A stretch of DNA of 64,000 nt, from NCBI GenBank assembly GCA_963745865.1, contig CAVUYZ010000004.1:496001-560000 (forward strand), written 5' to 3'. The stretch is from JAHEDH01 sp963745865 (GTDB lineage: Bacteria > Actinomycetota > Acidimicrobiia > Spongiisociales > ZC4RG35). Below, in pieces: positions 45,384-54,793 of the stretch. Position 1 is the first letter of the stretch. Each line of letters begins with the position of its first letter. The notes under the pieces are model-generated. The model saw nothing but the letters and a program-made list of their open reading frames with translations. It did not search any database and was not told where the DNA came from. The position numbers were made by a program, and so were the translations under genes.

Positions 45384-47082
45384 GAGGGATCACCGGGATC
45401 GCAGCGAGCGGCGGCGTCGCCGTCGGGCCGATCCACCTGCATCGGCCGACGGAAATCGACCCGGCAGCGAGACCCGTCCAAGCGGTCGACCAGGAGCTCT
45501 CAGATCTCGAGGCAGCGATTGCCGACGTCGATGAGCGCCTCGCGGATCTCGAAGAATCGACCCTCGGGGCGGCCGGGGAGGATGCCGCGGAGATCTTCGG
45601 TGTCCACCGCATGTTTCTGGCCGACCCGTCGTTCGTCGATCCGATCAAGGACCGGATCGAGTCAGGTCTTGGAGTGGCAGTGGCGATCTCGCAAGGCGCC
45701 GAGCAACTCGCGTCGGAGTTCGAGGCCATCGGCGATGACTATTTCTCGCAACGGGCAACCGACATTCGGGACATCGGCACACAACTTCTCAAATCGGTGA
45801 TGGGTGTGAGCGGATCGACCTTGTCCGGTCTGACACGGCCCGTCGTCATCGTCGCCCACGATCTGACTCCTTCCGACACGGCTTCGATCCCGGCCGGGAT
45901 GGTGGTTGGGTTCATCACGTCGGTGGGCTCGGCCACGTCGCACACGGCGATCCTGGCCAGGGCGATGGGAGTTCCGGCGGTCGTTGGGGTCGGCCAGGAG
46001 GCCGACCTGACCCAGGGGCAGACGGCGATCGTCGACGGCGACGAAGGCCTCATCATCGTGAACCCGGATGCGGAGACGCTTCTCGACGCGAACGATCGAG
46101 CAGAACAGCACCGGACGCTGATGGATGCGGCGTCCCGGTCGGCGAACGAGCCGGCTGTGACGATCGATGGGCATGGCGTCGAGGTGGTGGCGAACGTCGG
46201 CAGCGCCGCCGACGCCGCTCGCGTCTGTCGAGTCCGGGGCCGAGGGCATTGGCCTGCTGCGGACGGAGTTCCTCTTTCTCGACCGGCCGACACTGCCCGA
46301 CGAGGCTGCTCAGGAGGCCGACTACCGCGAGATCTTCAGTCACTTCCCCGATCAACCCGTCATCGTCAGGACGCTCGACGTCGGCGGCGACAAGGAGCTG
46401 CCGTCGATCGTGATCGACCCCGAGCTGAACCCGTTCCTCGGAAAGCGAGGCATACGCCTGACGATGGCCGAGACCCACCTCTTCGACACCCAGATCCGCG
46501 CCGTTCTGCGGGCGGCAGCAGGTCGATCAGTTCACATCATGTTCCCGATGGTCGGATCGGTGGACGAGGTGGTGGCGGTTCGTTTGCAGATCGATCACCT
46601 CATCGATGTCCTCGACACTGAGGGAATCGCGCGGTCTGACGACATCGAGATCGGCATCATGATCGAAGTGCCATCAGCCGCCCTGATGGCAGACGTGCTC
46701 GTCGATCATGTCGACTTCTTCTCGATCGGCACCAACGATCTGACCCAGTACGTTCTGGCGGTGGATCGGACCAATCCCGCGGTCGCCCACATGGCTGACG
46801 CGCTTCACCCGGCAGTGTTGCGCATGATCCGCAGCGTGGTGGAGGCCGCCCACGCCAAAGGCCGATGGGTCGGGGTGTGTGGCGAACTGGCCGGCGATGT
46901 CAACGCAACCGAGATCCTGGTCGGCCTGGGCGTCGATGAACTCTCCATGAGCCCTCCGTCGATCCCGCTGGTCAAGCAGCGGATCCGCCAGATCTCCCGG
47001 TCTGCTGGCGCGCGAATTCGCTCAGTCGTGTCTCCTCATGGCGGGGCCGACAGAGGTCCGCACCGCGCTCACCGGCCGGTGA
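45380..47082 (+). CDS. ptsI: PTS phosphoenolpyruvate-protein phosphotransferase (Enzyme I), frameshifted
   Basis: About 567 residues. The phospho-His lies in GSATSHTAILARAMGVPAVV, the PEP-binding half has GIGLLRTEFLFLDRPTLPDE, RTLDVGGDKELPS and FFSIGTNDLTQYVLAVDRTN, and the Cys is in VCGELAGDV. It autophosphorylates from PEP and charges HPr. Two indels are present: near 46215, and near 47005, where the corrected frame ends LLAREFAQSCLLMAGPTEVR and stops at 47080-47082. It ends 8 bp from the end of the convergent E2 gene. Confidence 0.92.
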
Positions 47083-47089
47083 CGTCTTC

Positions 47090-48310
47090 TCAGGTACCGC
47101 CGAGTGACCGTATGAATGTGTCGAGGTAGCGGGCCCCGTCAGCCCCGTCAGCCACCCGGTGGTCCACGGTCAATCCGACCTCCGCCGAGAGCGTGGCGCG
47201 GAGGGAGCCGTCGGCGGCAGCAGTTGGCCGGTGACGGATCGTCCCGATCGACAGGATCAACGGTTGCGGAGGGAACAGCAAGGCGTTGAAGCGATCGACG
47301 CCGAGACCGCCGAGATTGGACAGCGTGATCGATGCCTGGCCCATGTCGTCGGGCCGGATCTTGCCGGTGCGCGTCCGGTCGATGAGGCTGCGCACCGCCA
47401 TGTCCGCGTCATCGAGGGGGAGGAGGTCCGGGTCTCCGATCGATGTGACCACCAGGCCCGATCCGGGTCGATCAACCGCGAGGCCGATCCTCAGCTGATC
47501 GAACGGCACCGACGATGCGGATTCATCGTCCCAGTGGGCGTTGAGTTCGGCGTGCTCTCTCAGCGATGCGGCGAGAGCTCTGACGAGGACTGTCGTCCAG
47601 CTGCTCCCGCCCCGTGATCCGGCAACCGCTTCGACGTTCACCGTGCGGTAGAGCGTGAACTGGGGGATACTCGCCGATCGGTTCATCACAACTGCGGTGG
47701 CACGCCTGATGGCTGCCCGCTTCGGATCGGGCGTCGCGAGCTCTGCCGGTTCCGCTCCGTCTGCGTCGGCCCCAGCCGGCGCTCTGGTCGGTGTTGGCGC
47801 CGGTTTGTTCCCGGCTGATGCTGTCTGGTTCGAATGGGCGGCGACATCGGCGGGCGTCACTTGCCCCCGGCGGCCGGTGGGAGTGACCCGGGAGAGGTCG
47901 ATTCCGCGTTCGCGAGCCATCTTTCGGGCAGGCGGGCTGGCTGGAACGATCCTGGTGGCGGCAGTCGGCTCGTCCGGTTGGTCAGCGATCGCCGGGGCAG
48001 GCTCGTCTCGAGCTTCCACGACCGGTTCGCTCCCGGTGTCGAATGTCATCCCGCCTAGTAGATCATCCGCGTCGGTCTCGACCGTCGCCAGGTGGCCACC
48101 GAGGGGGACTTCTTCGCCGGCCGATGCGATCAGTTCGACGACGGTTCCGGAGAACGGGGCTTCGAGGTCCATGTCGACCTTGTCTGTCGAAACGGAGGCA
48201 ATCGCCTGTCCCTCCCTGATCTCATCACCGGGTTGGATCGACCACTCGAGCAGTACCGCAGACTCCATGGTCGCGGAGAGCGCCGGCAGTCGGATCTCGC
48301 GTTCGCTCAT
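47090..48310 (-). CDS. Dihydrolipoamide acyltransferase (E2) of a 2-oxoacid/acetoin dehydrogenase
   Basis: A 406-residue E2. Residues 5-75 form a lipoyl domain with the modified Lys in STDKVDMDLEAPFSGTV. A peripheral-subunit-binding domain follows (ARKMARERGIDLSRVTPTGR), then an Ala/Pro linker and the acyltransferase core with SITLSNLGGLGVDRFN and the catalytic TVDHRVADGADGARYL (HxxxDG). It transfers the acyl group from E1 to CoA. It overlaps the E1-beta gene by 4 bp. No E3 is present in the window. Confidence 0.92.
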   Translation of the reverse strand: MSEREIRLPALSATMESAVLLEWSIQPGDEIREGQAIASVSTDKVDMDLEAPFSGTVVELIASAGEEVPLGGHLATVETDADDLLGGMTFDTGSEPVVEARDEPAPAIADQPDEPTAATRIVPASPPARKMARERGIDLSRVTPTGRRGQVTPADVAAHSNQTASAGNKPAPTPTRAPAGADADGAEPAELATPDPKRAAIRRATAVVMNRSASIPQFTLYRTVNVEAVAGSRGGSSWTTVLVRALAASLREHAELNAHWDDESASSVPFDQLRIGLAVDRPGSGLVVTSIGDPDLLPLDDADMAVRSLIDRTRTGKIRPDDMGQASITLSNLGGLGVDRFNALLFPPQPLILSIGTIRHRPTAAADGSLRATLSAEVGLTVDHRVADGADGARYLDTFIRSLGGT

Positions 48311-49302
48311 GCGTTGAGCAACTCCTTCGCGGCGCGTTCGACGTCATCGCTCTGGGGGATCACCGCCGCCTCGAGCTTCTTGGCGTACGGCATCGGGATC
48401 GGCAAACCACAAACACGCGAGATCGGCGCAAGCAGGTAGTCGAGTGCATCGCTCTCGACCACTCCCGCCGCGACCTCTGCCCCGACGCCGACGGCGGCGG
48501 GCGCCTCATGGGTGATGAGGAGCCGCCCCGTTCGCTTGACTGATGCTCGGACCGTTGCGATGTCGAGAGGGCGCAGCGTGCGGAGATCGACGACCTCGGC
48601 GGAGATCCCGGACTGTTCGAGTGACGTCGCCGCTTCGAGCGATCGCGAGGTCATGATCGAGTAGGAAACGATGGTGAGATCGTCACCCTCTCGGACGATG
48701 GCGGCCTCGCCGATCGTGGCCGGCGTGTCGGCGATTGCACTCCGCACGTCGACCTGTCCTTCGTCCTTGTAGAGGAGTTTGTGCTCGAACACCATGACCG
48801 GGTTGGGGTCCAGGACTGCGGCGAGCAGCAGGTCATGGGCGTCCTGACCGGTTGCCGGTGCGACGACCTTCAGCCCGGGGATGTGGGCAAACCAGGCTTC
48901 GAGGCTCTGCGAGTGCTGAGCGGCCGCTCCGGTCCCCCCGCCACCCGGAAGACGGATGACCAAGGGCACTTCGACATTGCCGCCATACATGAAGTGGAGC
49001 TTGGCGGCCTGGTTGACAATCGGATCCATGGCGTTGACGACGAAATCCGAGAACTGCATCTCCACCACAGGTCGCATCCCGGTGATCGACGCGCCGACCG
49101 CCAGGCCGGCGATCACTTCCTCGGAGATCGGCGTGTCGCGCACCCGGGCGTCGCCGAATTCGTCGAGCAAGCCTTCGGTGACGCCAAACGCTCCCCCATA
49201 GATTCCGATGTCCTCACCGGCGAGGAATACGCGTTCGTCTTCCCGAAGCAGGAGTCGGAGTGCATGGTTGACAGCCTGGGCGTATCTCATCATCTCAGGC
49301 AT
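48307..49302 (-). CDS. 2-oxoacid/acetoin dehydrogenase E1 component, beta subunit
   Basis: A 331-residue transketolase-type subunit. It has AGEDIGIYGGAFGVTEGLLD, TPISEEVIAGLAVGASITGM, QFSDFVVNAMDPIVNQAAKL and LRTLRPLDIATVRASVKRTG. The sequence is close to AcoB/PdhB. ATG 49302 is chosen, giving the MPEMMRYAQAVNHALR start and an 8-bp overlap with E1-alpha. The longer upstream extension in frame is a shadow of E1-alpha. Confidence 0.92.
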   Translation of the reverse strand: MPEMMRYAQAVNHALRLLLREDERVFLAGEDIGIYGGAFGVTEGLLDEFGDARVRDTPISEEVIAGLAVGASITGMRPVVEMQFSDFVVNAMDPIVNQAAKLHFMYGGNVEVPLVIRLPGGGGTGAAAQHSQSLEAWFAHIPGLKVVAPATGQDAHDLLLAAVLDPNPVMVFEHKLLYKDEGQVDVRSAIADTPATIGEAAIVREGDDLTIVSYSIMTSRSLEAATSLEQSGISAEVVDLRTLRPLDIATVRASVKRTGRLLITHEAPAAVGVGAEVAAGVVESDALDYLLAPISRVCGLPIPMPYAKKLEAAVIPQSDDVERAAKELLNA

Positions 49303-50263
49303 ATGCGGCGCCCTCCAGATCGGCGGGGTCGGCATCGGGGGCGCGGTACGCCTCCTCGACAGCTCCTCTGATGGTGTCCCGGGCGGAGGATCTGGCCTGC
49401 TCGACTGCGCTCTCATCGAGACGTCCCTCAGAAAGGGTGCGTCCGATGAAGCGCTCGATCGGATCGCGATGGTCACGCCAGTCGTCGATCTCCTCCTGTG
49501 ATCGGTAGAGGTTCCTATCGGACTTCGAGTGACCGCGGTAGCGGTAGGTGACGCACTCGAGCAACGCCGGGCCAGCTCCGGATCGCGCCCGGTCGACATG
49601 CTCGAGCGCTTGTGCGTAGACGTCCTCGACGTCGTTCCCGTCGGCGGTCGTTCCCGGAATCCCGTAGGCGTCGGCGCGGCGCGCCACCGAGCCGCCGGCG
49701 GTTGATCGGTCTTGCGACATGGACATGCCGTACTGGTTGTTCTCGCACACGAAGAGGACCGGCAGCGACCACACAGACGCCAGATTCAGTGACTCGTGGA
49801 ATGCCCCTTCGTTGGCGGCACCATCTCCGAAGAAACACACGACGATCCTTTCGGTTCGTTGCATCTGCTGGGTCAGGGCCGCACCGGCGGCGATGGTCAT
49901 CGATCCTGCCACGATTCCGTTGGCCCCGAGGTTCCCATGCTCGACGTCGGCGATGTGCATTGACCCGCCTCGGCCCCGGCAATAGCCGGTGTCCTTCATC
50001 AACAACTCGGCCATCATGGATGCGGGATCCGCCCCGTGGGCGAGGGTGTGGCCGTGTCCCCGGTGGGTGGATGTGATGAAGTCGCCCTCGTCGAGAGCGG
50101 CGCACACCCCCTCGGCGACGGCCTCCTGGCCGATCGAGAGGTGCATCGTTCCGTGGAGGAGGCCCCGCGAGAACAGTTCTTCGACCGCCTCCTCGAACCT
50201 GCGGATCTCCAGCATGGACTGGAGGCTGTCGATCGGGCGTTCGGTCGGGTTTCTTCGACTCAT
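49295..50263 (-). CDS. 2-oxoacid/acetoin dehydrogenase E1 component, alpha subunit
   Basis: A 322-residue TPP-binding subunit. It has LHLSIGQEAVAEGV-like start (MHLSIGQEAVAEGVCAALDE), GYCRGRGGSMHIADVEHGNL, and the TPP motif FFGDGAANEGAFHESLNLAS followed by CENNQYG. CRGRGGSMHIAD and GANGIVAGSM resemble AcoA of acetoin dehydrogenase more than branched-chain E1, but pyruvate cannot be excluded. It is first in the operon E1alpha-E1beta-E2. Two palindromes lie just upstream. Confidence 0.9.
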   Translation of the reverse strand: MSRRNPTERPIDSLQSMLEIRRFEEAVEELFSRGLLHGTMHLSIGQEAVAEGVCAALDEGDFITSTHRGHGHTLAHGADPASMMAELLMKDTGYCRGRGGSMHIADVEHGNLGANGIVAGSMTIAAGAALTQQMQRTERIVVCFFGDGAANEGAFHESLNLASVWSLPVLFVCENNQYGMSMSQDRSTAGGSVARRADAYGIPGTTADGNDVEDVYAQALEHVDRARSGAGPALLECVTYRYRGHSKSDRNLYRSQEEIDDWRDHRDPIERFIGRTLSEGRLDESAVEQARSSARDTIRGAVEEAYRAPDADPADLEGAAYA

Positions 50264-50313
50264 TCCTCAGACCATACGGTCCTTTGGGGTGAGAGCGCAG
50301 GTGCTGAATTGAC

Positions 50314-50343
50314 ACATGTGAATAGCTGACGCACACGTGTGCA
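50314..50343. promoter_or_regulatory. Two palindromes 20 bp apart upstream of the E1-alpha gene
   Basis: CACATGTG (50314-50321) and GCACACGTGTGC (50332-50343) are both perfect palindromes, with centres exactly 20 bp apart, about two helical turns. Both contain a CACRTGTG core. They lie 50-80 bp ahead of the E1-alpha start, in the only gap where its promoter can be. A dimeric regulator bound in tandem is the natural reading. Confidence 0.6.
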
Positions 50344-50347
50344 AATG

Positions 50348-51074
50348 TCAGGGAGTTTTCCAGTGTCCCTTCTCCCAGTCCTGGGCATATCCCTCGGCTT
50401 CGAAGAAGTCCTCGACAAAGGTCACCTTGATGTTGTGCGGGTCGCCGGGAACGACGGAGACCGACAGATCGGAGTAGCGCTCGATCGTCTCGGCAGTGTC
50501 GACTCCGTGATACCCGGTCGCGCCCGCTCGGCGATACGCCTCGAGGAGCGGTGTCGCCCGGAACGCCTGCGGGGTTTGCACCCGTCGCAAGGTCTCGGGC
50601 TCCAGCAGCGAGGCCGTCTCGCCTTCGACCCGGAAGAGTGGCTCCTCGACAGTGAGGCCCGGGATGGCACCGCCCGTGCGCCGAGCCGCCTCGATCACCG
50701 TGTCGAGCAGATCGAGGGTCATGAACGGTCGTGCACCATCGTGGATGGCCACGATCTCGATGTCGCCGGCGTCGATCGCATCGCTCAGGGCGGTGAGCCC
50801 GGCGTACTCGCTCTCATGTCGGCTGGGACCGCCGGCCACGACGTCGGTCAGCTTGGCGGGCATCGTCTCGCCAATCAGCATCTCGGCGTGCGGACCGATC
50901 CTCGTCCCGGACGACCAGCACGATGCGGTCGATCTTGGGGGAGCGGTCCATCGTCTCGAGACAGAACTCGAGCATCTCCCGTTCCCCGATCGGGAGATAC
51001 ACCTTGTTGATCTCCTTCTGCACGCGGGATCCGCTCCCGCCGGCGAGGATGATCGCAGCAACGTCTTCGGCCAT
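50348..51074 (-). CDS. ispD: 2-C-methyl-D-erythritol 4-phosphate cytidylyltransferase, frameshifted
   Basis: The IspD opening AAIILAGGSGSRVQKEINKV then YLPIGEREMLEFCLETM carries the nucleotide-binding loop. Later parts include DIEIVAIHDGARPFMTLDLL (conserved HDxARP), RRVQTPQAFRATPLLEAYRR and the ending VPGDPHNIKVTFVEDFF. It makes CDP-methylerythritol in the MEP isoprenoid pathway. A frame change lies near 50905. ATG 51074 gives the standard start. No ispF is adjacent. Confidence 0.88.
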
Positions 51075-51224
51075 CGAGGTTGGAAGGTAGCCGCGTGGCG
51101 ATAGGTGGGCGCATCCGGGTAACCTGACGAAGGTCACAACCGGAGATTCCACCTGCTCAGTCCCCATCTGCTTCGCCCGTTCAGCGCCCAACAGCTGAAT
51201 CTGACCCCGCGATCGGAGAACGTC

Positions 51225-51662
51225 ATGGTTCTCGCCGCGCTCGGCGGGCGCTATCTCGGTCCATCGCTCCAGGTCCATGCGCCAACGCTGCTCTCCAGAG
51301 TGAGTTCGACCGTGTCACGCACCGACATCGTCGTCTTCATCGATGACCCGCTCCCGGATCACGCAACCATCGCCGTGGTCGAGGCAATGCTGGACGAACT
51401 CGGAGACGAGTCTGCCCTCGTCAGGTCCGTTGCTGCCACCGAGGCAGTGAAACGGCTGTCGGCTATGGCTGTCGTCGCAGAGGGCATCGAGCGCTCATCG
51501 CTCTTCTCGCCAAAGCCCCCGGAGATCATCCGGACGCCGGCCCTCATCGAGGCGTCGAGCCACCTCGCCGACGAGGCGTGGGTGTGCCCATCTGCGTTGA
51601 TCGCCCGACTCGGGGCGACCGTCAGGGTGTTCGACGAAGGGCTGCTCCAGACGTCACACTGA
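51225..51662 (+). CDS. Small protein with weak IspD-like resemblance
   Basis: A 145-residue protein. Its order, IVVFIDDPLPDHATIAVVEA, then ALVRSVAATEAVKRLSAMAV, then IERSSLFSPKPPEIIRTPAL, parallels the C-terminal half of IspD (HDAARP, P-V-T-D-T-(I/V)KR, R-x-x-L-x-x-x-Q-T-P). The signature residues are mostly changed (DDPLP for DxARP, PKPPE for QTPQ). The nucleotide-binding N-terminal half is missing. It diverges from ispD and runs to within 2 bp of the convergent HAD gene. Probably a degenerate or repurposed relative; function unknown. Confidence 0.5.
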   Translation: MVLAALGGRYLGPSLQVHAPTLLSRVSSTVSRTDIVVFIDDPLPDHATIAVVEAMLDELGDESALVRSVAATEAVKRLSAMAVVAEGIERSSLFSPKPPEIIRTPALIEASSHLADEAWVCPSALIARLGATVRVFDEGLLQTSH

Positions 51663-51664
51663 CG

Positions 51665-52462
51665 TCAGTTCCGGCGGCTCTTGATGGCCCACACCGTGGC
51701 TGCCGCGGCCAGGCCCCCGGCAACTGCGGCTCCACTGATCACCGGGACCGGCTTGGGAACCGTCGCCAGTCGGGTTCGGATGGTGACAGGGCGTTTGAAC
51801 TCCATGATCTGCCAGTCGTTCTGCTCGGCGAGCTCGCGGAGCTCCTTGTCGGGGTTGACGGCGACGGGATGGCCCACGATCTCGAGCATCGGGGCATCGG
51901 TCGCTGAATCGGAGTAGGCATAGCTGGCAGAGAGGTCGATCCCCTCCGAGGCCGCAAGCTCCTTCATGGCCTCTGCCTTTCCGGGCCCGTACGCGTAGAA
52001 CTCGAGTTCCCCCGTGAAACGCCCCTCGTCGTCCAGCTCCGACCGCGTTCCGATCATGCGGTCGACACCCAGATACTTGCCCAGCGGCTCGACCACCTCG
52101 ATCGGGCTCGACGAGATGACCACGACCTCGCGTCCGGCGCGGTGGTGCTCGTCGATGATGGCGAGTGCCTCGGCGAACACCAGGGGAGAGACCACCTCGT
52201 CCACCGTCTCTTCGACCAGGTGGGAGATCTGGGTGCGATCCCAGCCTTTCGTCAGGGCTGTCATCTCCTCCCTGATCTTCTCGAGCTGGTCGTGGTCGGC
52301 ACCGAACATCTGGTAATAGATCTGGGCGATTCCGGCCTTGAGCAGGGCCCGCTTGCTGAGGAAACCCGCCTTCGACAACGGTCCGGCGAATGCCAGCGTC
52401 GAAGACTTGGCGATGATCGTCTTGTCGAGGTCGAAAAATGCGGCAGCTCGCATGCTGATCAC
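51665..52462 (-). CDS. HAD-IB family phosphatase with C-terminal membrane segment
   Basis: A 265-residue HAD hydrolase. Motif I is AAFFDLDKTIIAKSS, motif II VVVISSSPIEVVEPL, and motif IV ASYAYSDSATDAPML. A hydrophobic C-terminus (PVISGAAVAGGLAAAATVWA) probably anchors it. This SerB-like type is a standard neighbour of actinobacterial Tad clusters, as here. The substrate may be a phospholipid intermediate or a phosphoserine-like compound (family knowledge, not shown here). Confidence 0.88.
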   Translation of the reverse strand: MISMRAAAFFDLDKTIIAKSSTLAFAGPLSKAGFLSKRALLKAGIAQIYYQMFGADHDQLEKIREEMTALTKGWDRTQISHLVEETVDEVVSPLVFAEALAIIDEHHRAGREVVVISSSPIEVVEPLGKYLGVDRMIGTRSELDDEGRFTGELEFYAYGPGKAEAMKELAASEGIDLSASYAYSDSATDAPMLEIVGHPVAVNPDKELRELAEQNDWQIMEFKRPVTIRTRLATVPKPVPVISGAAVAGGLAAAATVWAIKSRRN

Positions 52463-52571
52463 TATACGACCGACCGGGATTCATCCATCTGCATCACCTG
52501 ACACGTCAGATCGGCCTCTCCACTTTGTCAAGGGGTTCCCGGACCGATCCGGCTCGGATACGTTCGCCAGC

Positions 52572-53121
52572 GTGAAACGATCAACACCGTTGCATCGAGT
52601 GTTGGCGACATGGTCGCCCGATCCCGTGCTTCATCACATCGCACCGCTCGGGATCGCGGCAAGCATCGGCTCGTGTCTGGTCATCGACCTCGATGCCTCG
52701 GCCCCACCGATCGGTCGCCGCACGCTCCGCGACGTCATCGACTCCGGGGTCACAGCAGCCGATCTCGAGACTGGCACCGGCGTGGCAGTCGTCGGGAACG
52801 GCGGGGTCACACCGGCGGAGGCCTGCCACCGTCGCCGAAGAACTCGGCCGGGCGTGGAACCGCGTTGTGTTCCGCTCCGGCGCCGACCCGGTCGATGTCC
52901 CCGTCGTGCCCATTCACCCTCTGCTACCCGGTCCCTTTCGCCCCCCGACCGAGCAGTGCGTCGTCCAGTCGGCCTTGCCTGGCCGAGCTCGCGGTGTCGC
53001 CTCGGTGACGCTTCCCCCACTGCGGCGCAGCCAGATCCTTGCGATGCTCGACGGGAAGATCGAGCCGCGATGGCGGTGGGTTCGGGCGTGTCGACTGGTC
53101 TGGGGCGTCCCATGGGAGTGA
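52572..53121 (+). CDS. Hypothetical protein preceding tadA, frameshifted
   Basis: About 183 residues, starting GTG at 52572. It begins KRSTPLHRVLATWSPDPVLH, continues RRTLRDVIDSGVTAADLETG, and after a frame change near 52825 ends with TLPPLRRSQILAMLDGKIEP then RWRWVRACRLVWGVPWE. It overlaps the tadA start by 10 bp, so it belongs to the pilus operon. The position is that of the CpaE/Ssd-like protein in other actinobacteria, but it is shorter and no Walker motif was found. Unknown function. Confidence 0.6.
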
Positions 53122-54143
53122 CCCACCGGCTCGCCGCTGCCGTCGTGTCATCGGGGGTCTCATTCGACAGGAGGAATGTCCGGGCGGTGATCGCGTCCGT
53201 GGCCGAGACCGAAGCTCCGCTCGCCGGCCCCGAGGACCTCCAGGGAGTCGTGGATCTCCTCACCGGGCTCGGCCCGGTCGAGCCGATCCTCCGGGATCGG
53301 AACGTCACCGATGTCTTCGTCAACGGGCCGAACGAGATCTGGGTGGATCGCGGAGCGGGCCTCGAGCGAGCCGCGGCGTGCTTTCCAGACGAGGAGTCGA
53401 TCGTCGCTTCCGTCGAGCGGGTCATCACCCCGCTGGGGCTGCGCCTCGATCGTGGCTCCCCGATCGTCGATGCGCGGCTCGCCGACGGGAGTCGCCTCCA
53501 CGCCGTGGTCCCGCCTGCCTCCCCGGATGGCCCCCGGGTCGCCATCCGCCGCTTCACCCAGGCAGTGCCGACCTTCGAAGCACTCGAAGAGTCGGGCGTC
53601 GCCACCGCATCGCAGATCGCCGAGATACGCCGGATGGTCACAGACCGGTCGAGTTTCCTGGTCTCGGGAGGCACCGGCGCGGGGAAGACCACCCTCCTCA
53701 ATCTCATCGGCTCTCTGTTCGAAGGCGAACGGGTCGTGGTCATCGAGGACGCCGCGGAGCTGCAGCTTCCCGGTCATGTGGTCCGACTCGAGGCACAACC
53801 CGCCAACGCTGAAGGTCGGGGTGCTGTGTCGATGTCGGATCTCGTGCGGGCCTCGCTCCGGCTCCGACCGGACCGCATCGTGATCGGAGAGGTTCGCGGC
53901 AACGAGGCGCTCGATCTGGTTGGAGCCCTCAACACCGGTCACGAGGGGAGTCTTTCCACCATCCACGCCAACGGCCCTCGGGAGGCGTTGTGGCGGCTGG
54001 AGATGCTCGCATCGCGGGCAGCCGGTTCGTTCGGATCGGAGCTGATCCGACGACAGATCGAGCACTCGATTCTCCATGCCGTTCATGTGCAGCGGACCGG
54101 TTCGAGCCGTCGGATCACCCACGTCGGAAGGATCTCGGAGTGA
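53112..54143 (+). CDS. tadA: TadA/CpaF family secretion ATPase
   Basis: A 343-residue GspE-type ATPase: ILRDRNVTDVFVNGPNEIWV and RGSPIVDARLADGSRLHAVV (N-terminal domain), Walker A FLVSGGTGAGKTTLLNLI, Asp box ERVVVIEDAAELQL, RLRPDRIVIGEVRGNEALDL (Walker B) and the His box HEGSLSTIHANGPREALWRL. It powers Tad/Flp pilus assembly. It overlaps its neighbours on both sides, indicating tight coupling. Confidence 0.92.
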   Translation: MGVTHRLAAAVVSSGVSFDRRNVRAVIASVAETEAPLAGPEDLQGVVDLLTGLGPVEPILRDRNVTDVFVNGPNEIWVDRGAGLERAAACFPDEESIVASVERVITPLGLRLDRGSPIVDARLADGSRLHAVVPPASPDGPRVAIRRFTQAVPTFEALEESGVATASQIAEIRRMVTDRSSFLVSGGTGAGKTTLLNLIGSLFEGERVVVIEDAAELQLPGHVVRLEAQPANAEGRGAVSMSDLVRASLRLRPDRIVIGEVRGNEALDLVGALNTGHEGSLSTIHANGPREALWRLEMLASRAAGSFGSELIRRQIEHSILHAVHVQRTGSSRRITHVGRISE

Positions 54144-54793
54144 GGGTGTGCGCGTTGGCGCTGCTCGCGGCTCTGGATGCGCCTCGTCTGCATCGGATGA
54201 TCCTCTTTGGGGCGCTCGCCTGGCCTGTTCCGACGGCGTTGGCGCTGCTGATCGTCGTCGCGAGAGCATCCTTCATCGAGGCCCGCCTGCTGCCGGTTGA
54301 TCCGAGCGTTGGCATGGTGATCTCGGTCGCAGGGGAACTTCGATCCGGTGCCCCGCTTCGCTCGGTGCTGGCTTCAGGCGGCCTCGGCCCGCAGGTCGCC
54401 GCCACGGCGCGGGCGGGTCGATCGTTCGCGACCATCCCGGATGACGCCTTCGAGGTCTTTGGCGCGGACGCGCACCTGGTTGCGGCCACCGTTGATCTCT
54501 CGGTTCGTGATGGAGGGCCGGCGGCGGACATGTTCGAATCTCTCGGAGCGGTGATGCTCGACTCAGAGCGCACGAGACGGGAGCGGCGTGCTGCAATGGC
54601 GCCGGCGGTCCTTCAGGCGCTTGTGCTGGCGGGCATTCCGACGATCGTCCTGGCACAGATGGCCGTGTCGGGATCGCTCATCGCCATCGTCGCCGGAGGT
54701 GGTGCCCCCGCAATCGCAGTGCTGATCGGAGTCGCGGCGACGCTGGGAGGCGTCCTCGCCATCACCGTGATGATCGTGAAGGGAGTCAGGTGA
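54140..54793 (+). CDS. TadB-like type II secretion F-domain protein
   Basis: A 217-residue membrane protein: an N-terminal helix pair (ILFGALAWPVPTALALLIVV), a cytosolic GspF-like domain (ISVAGELRSGAPLRSVLASG, DMFESLGAVMLDSERTRRER) and C-terminal helices. It is shorter than typical TadB, as usual in the actinobacterial Tad set. GTG start in a GTGA overlap with tadA. Confidence 0.82.
   Translation: MRVCALALLAALDAPRLHRMILFGALAWPVPTALALLIVVARASFIEARLLPVDPSVGMVISVAGELRSGAPLRSVLASGGLGPQVAATARAGRSFATIPDDAFEVFGADAHLVAATVDLSVRDGGPAADMFESLGAVMLDSERTRRERRAAMAPAVLQALVLAGIPTIVLAQMAVSGSLIAIVAGGGAPAIAVLIGVAATLGGVLAITVMIVKGVR

Noticed and set aside
40639..47082. Assignment of the PTS specifically to sorbitol
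   Set aside because: EII proteins are glucitol-type by sequence, but the SrlD dehydrogenase is absent and replaced, so the exact polyol cannot be stated.
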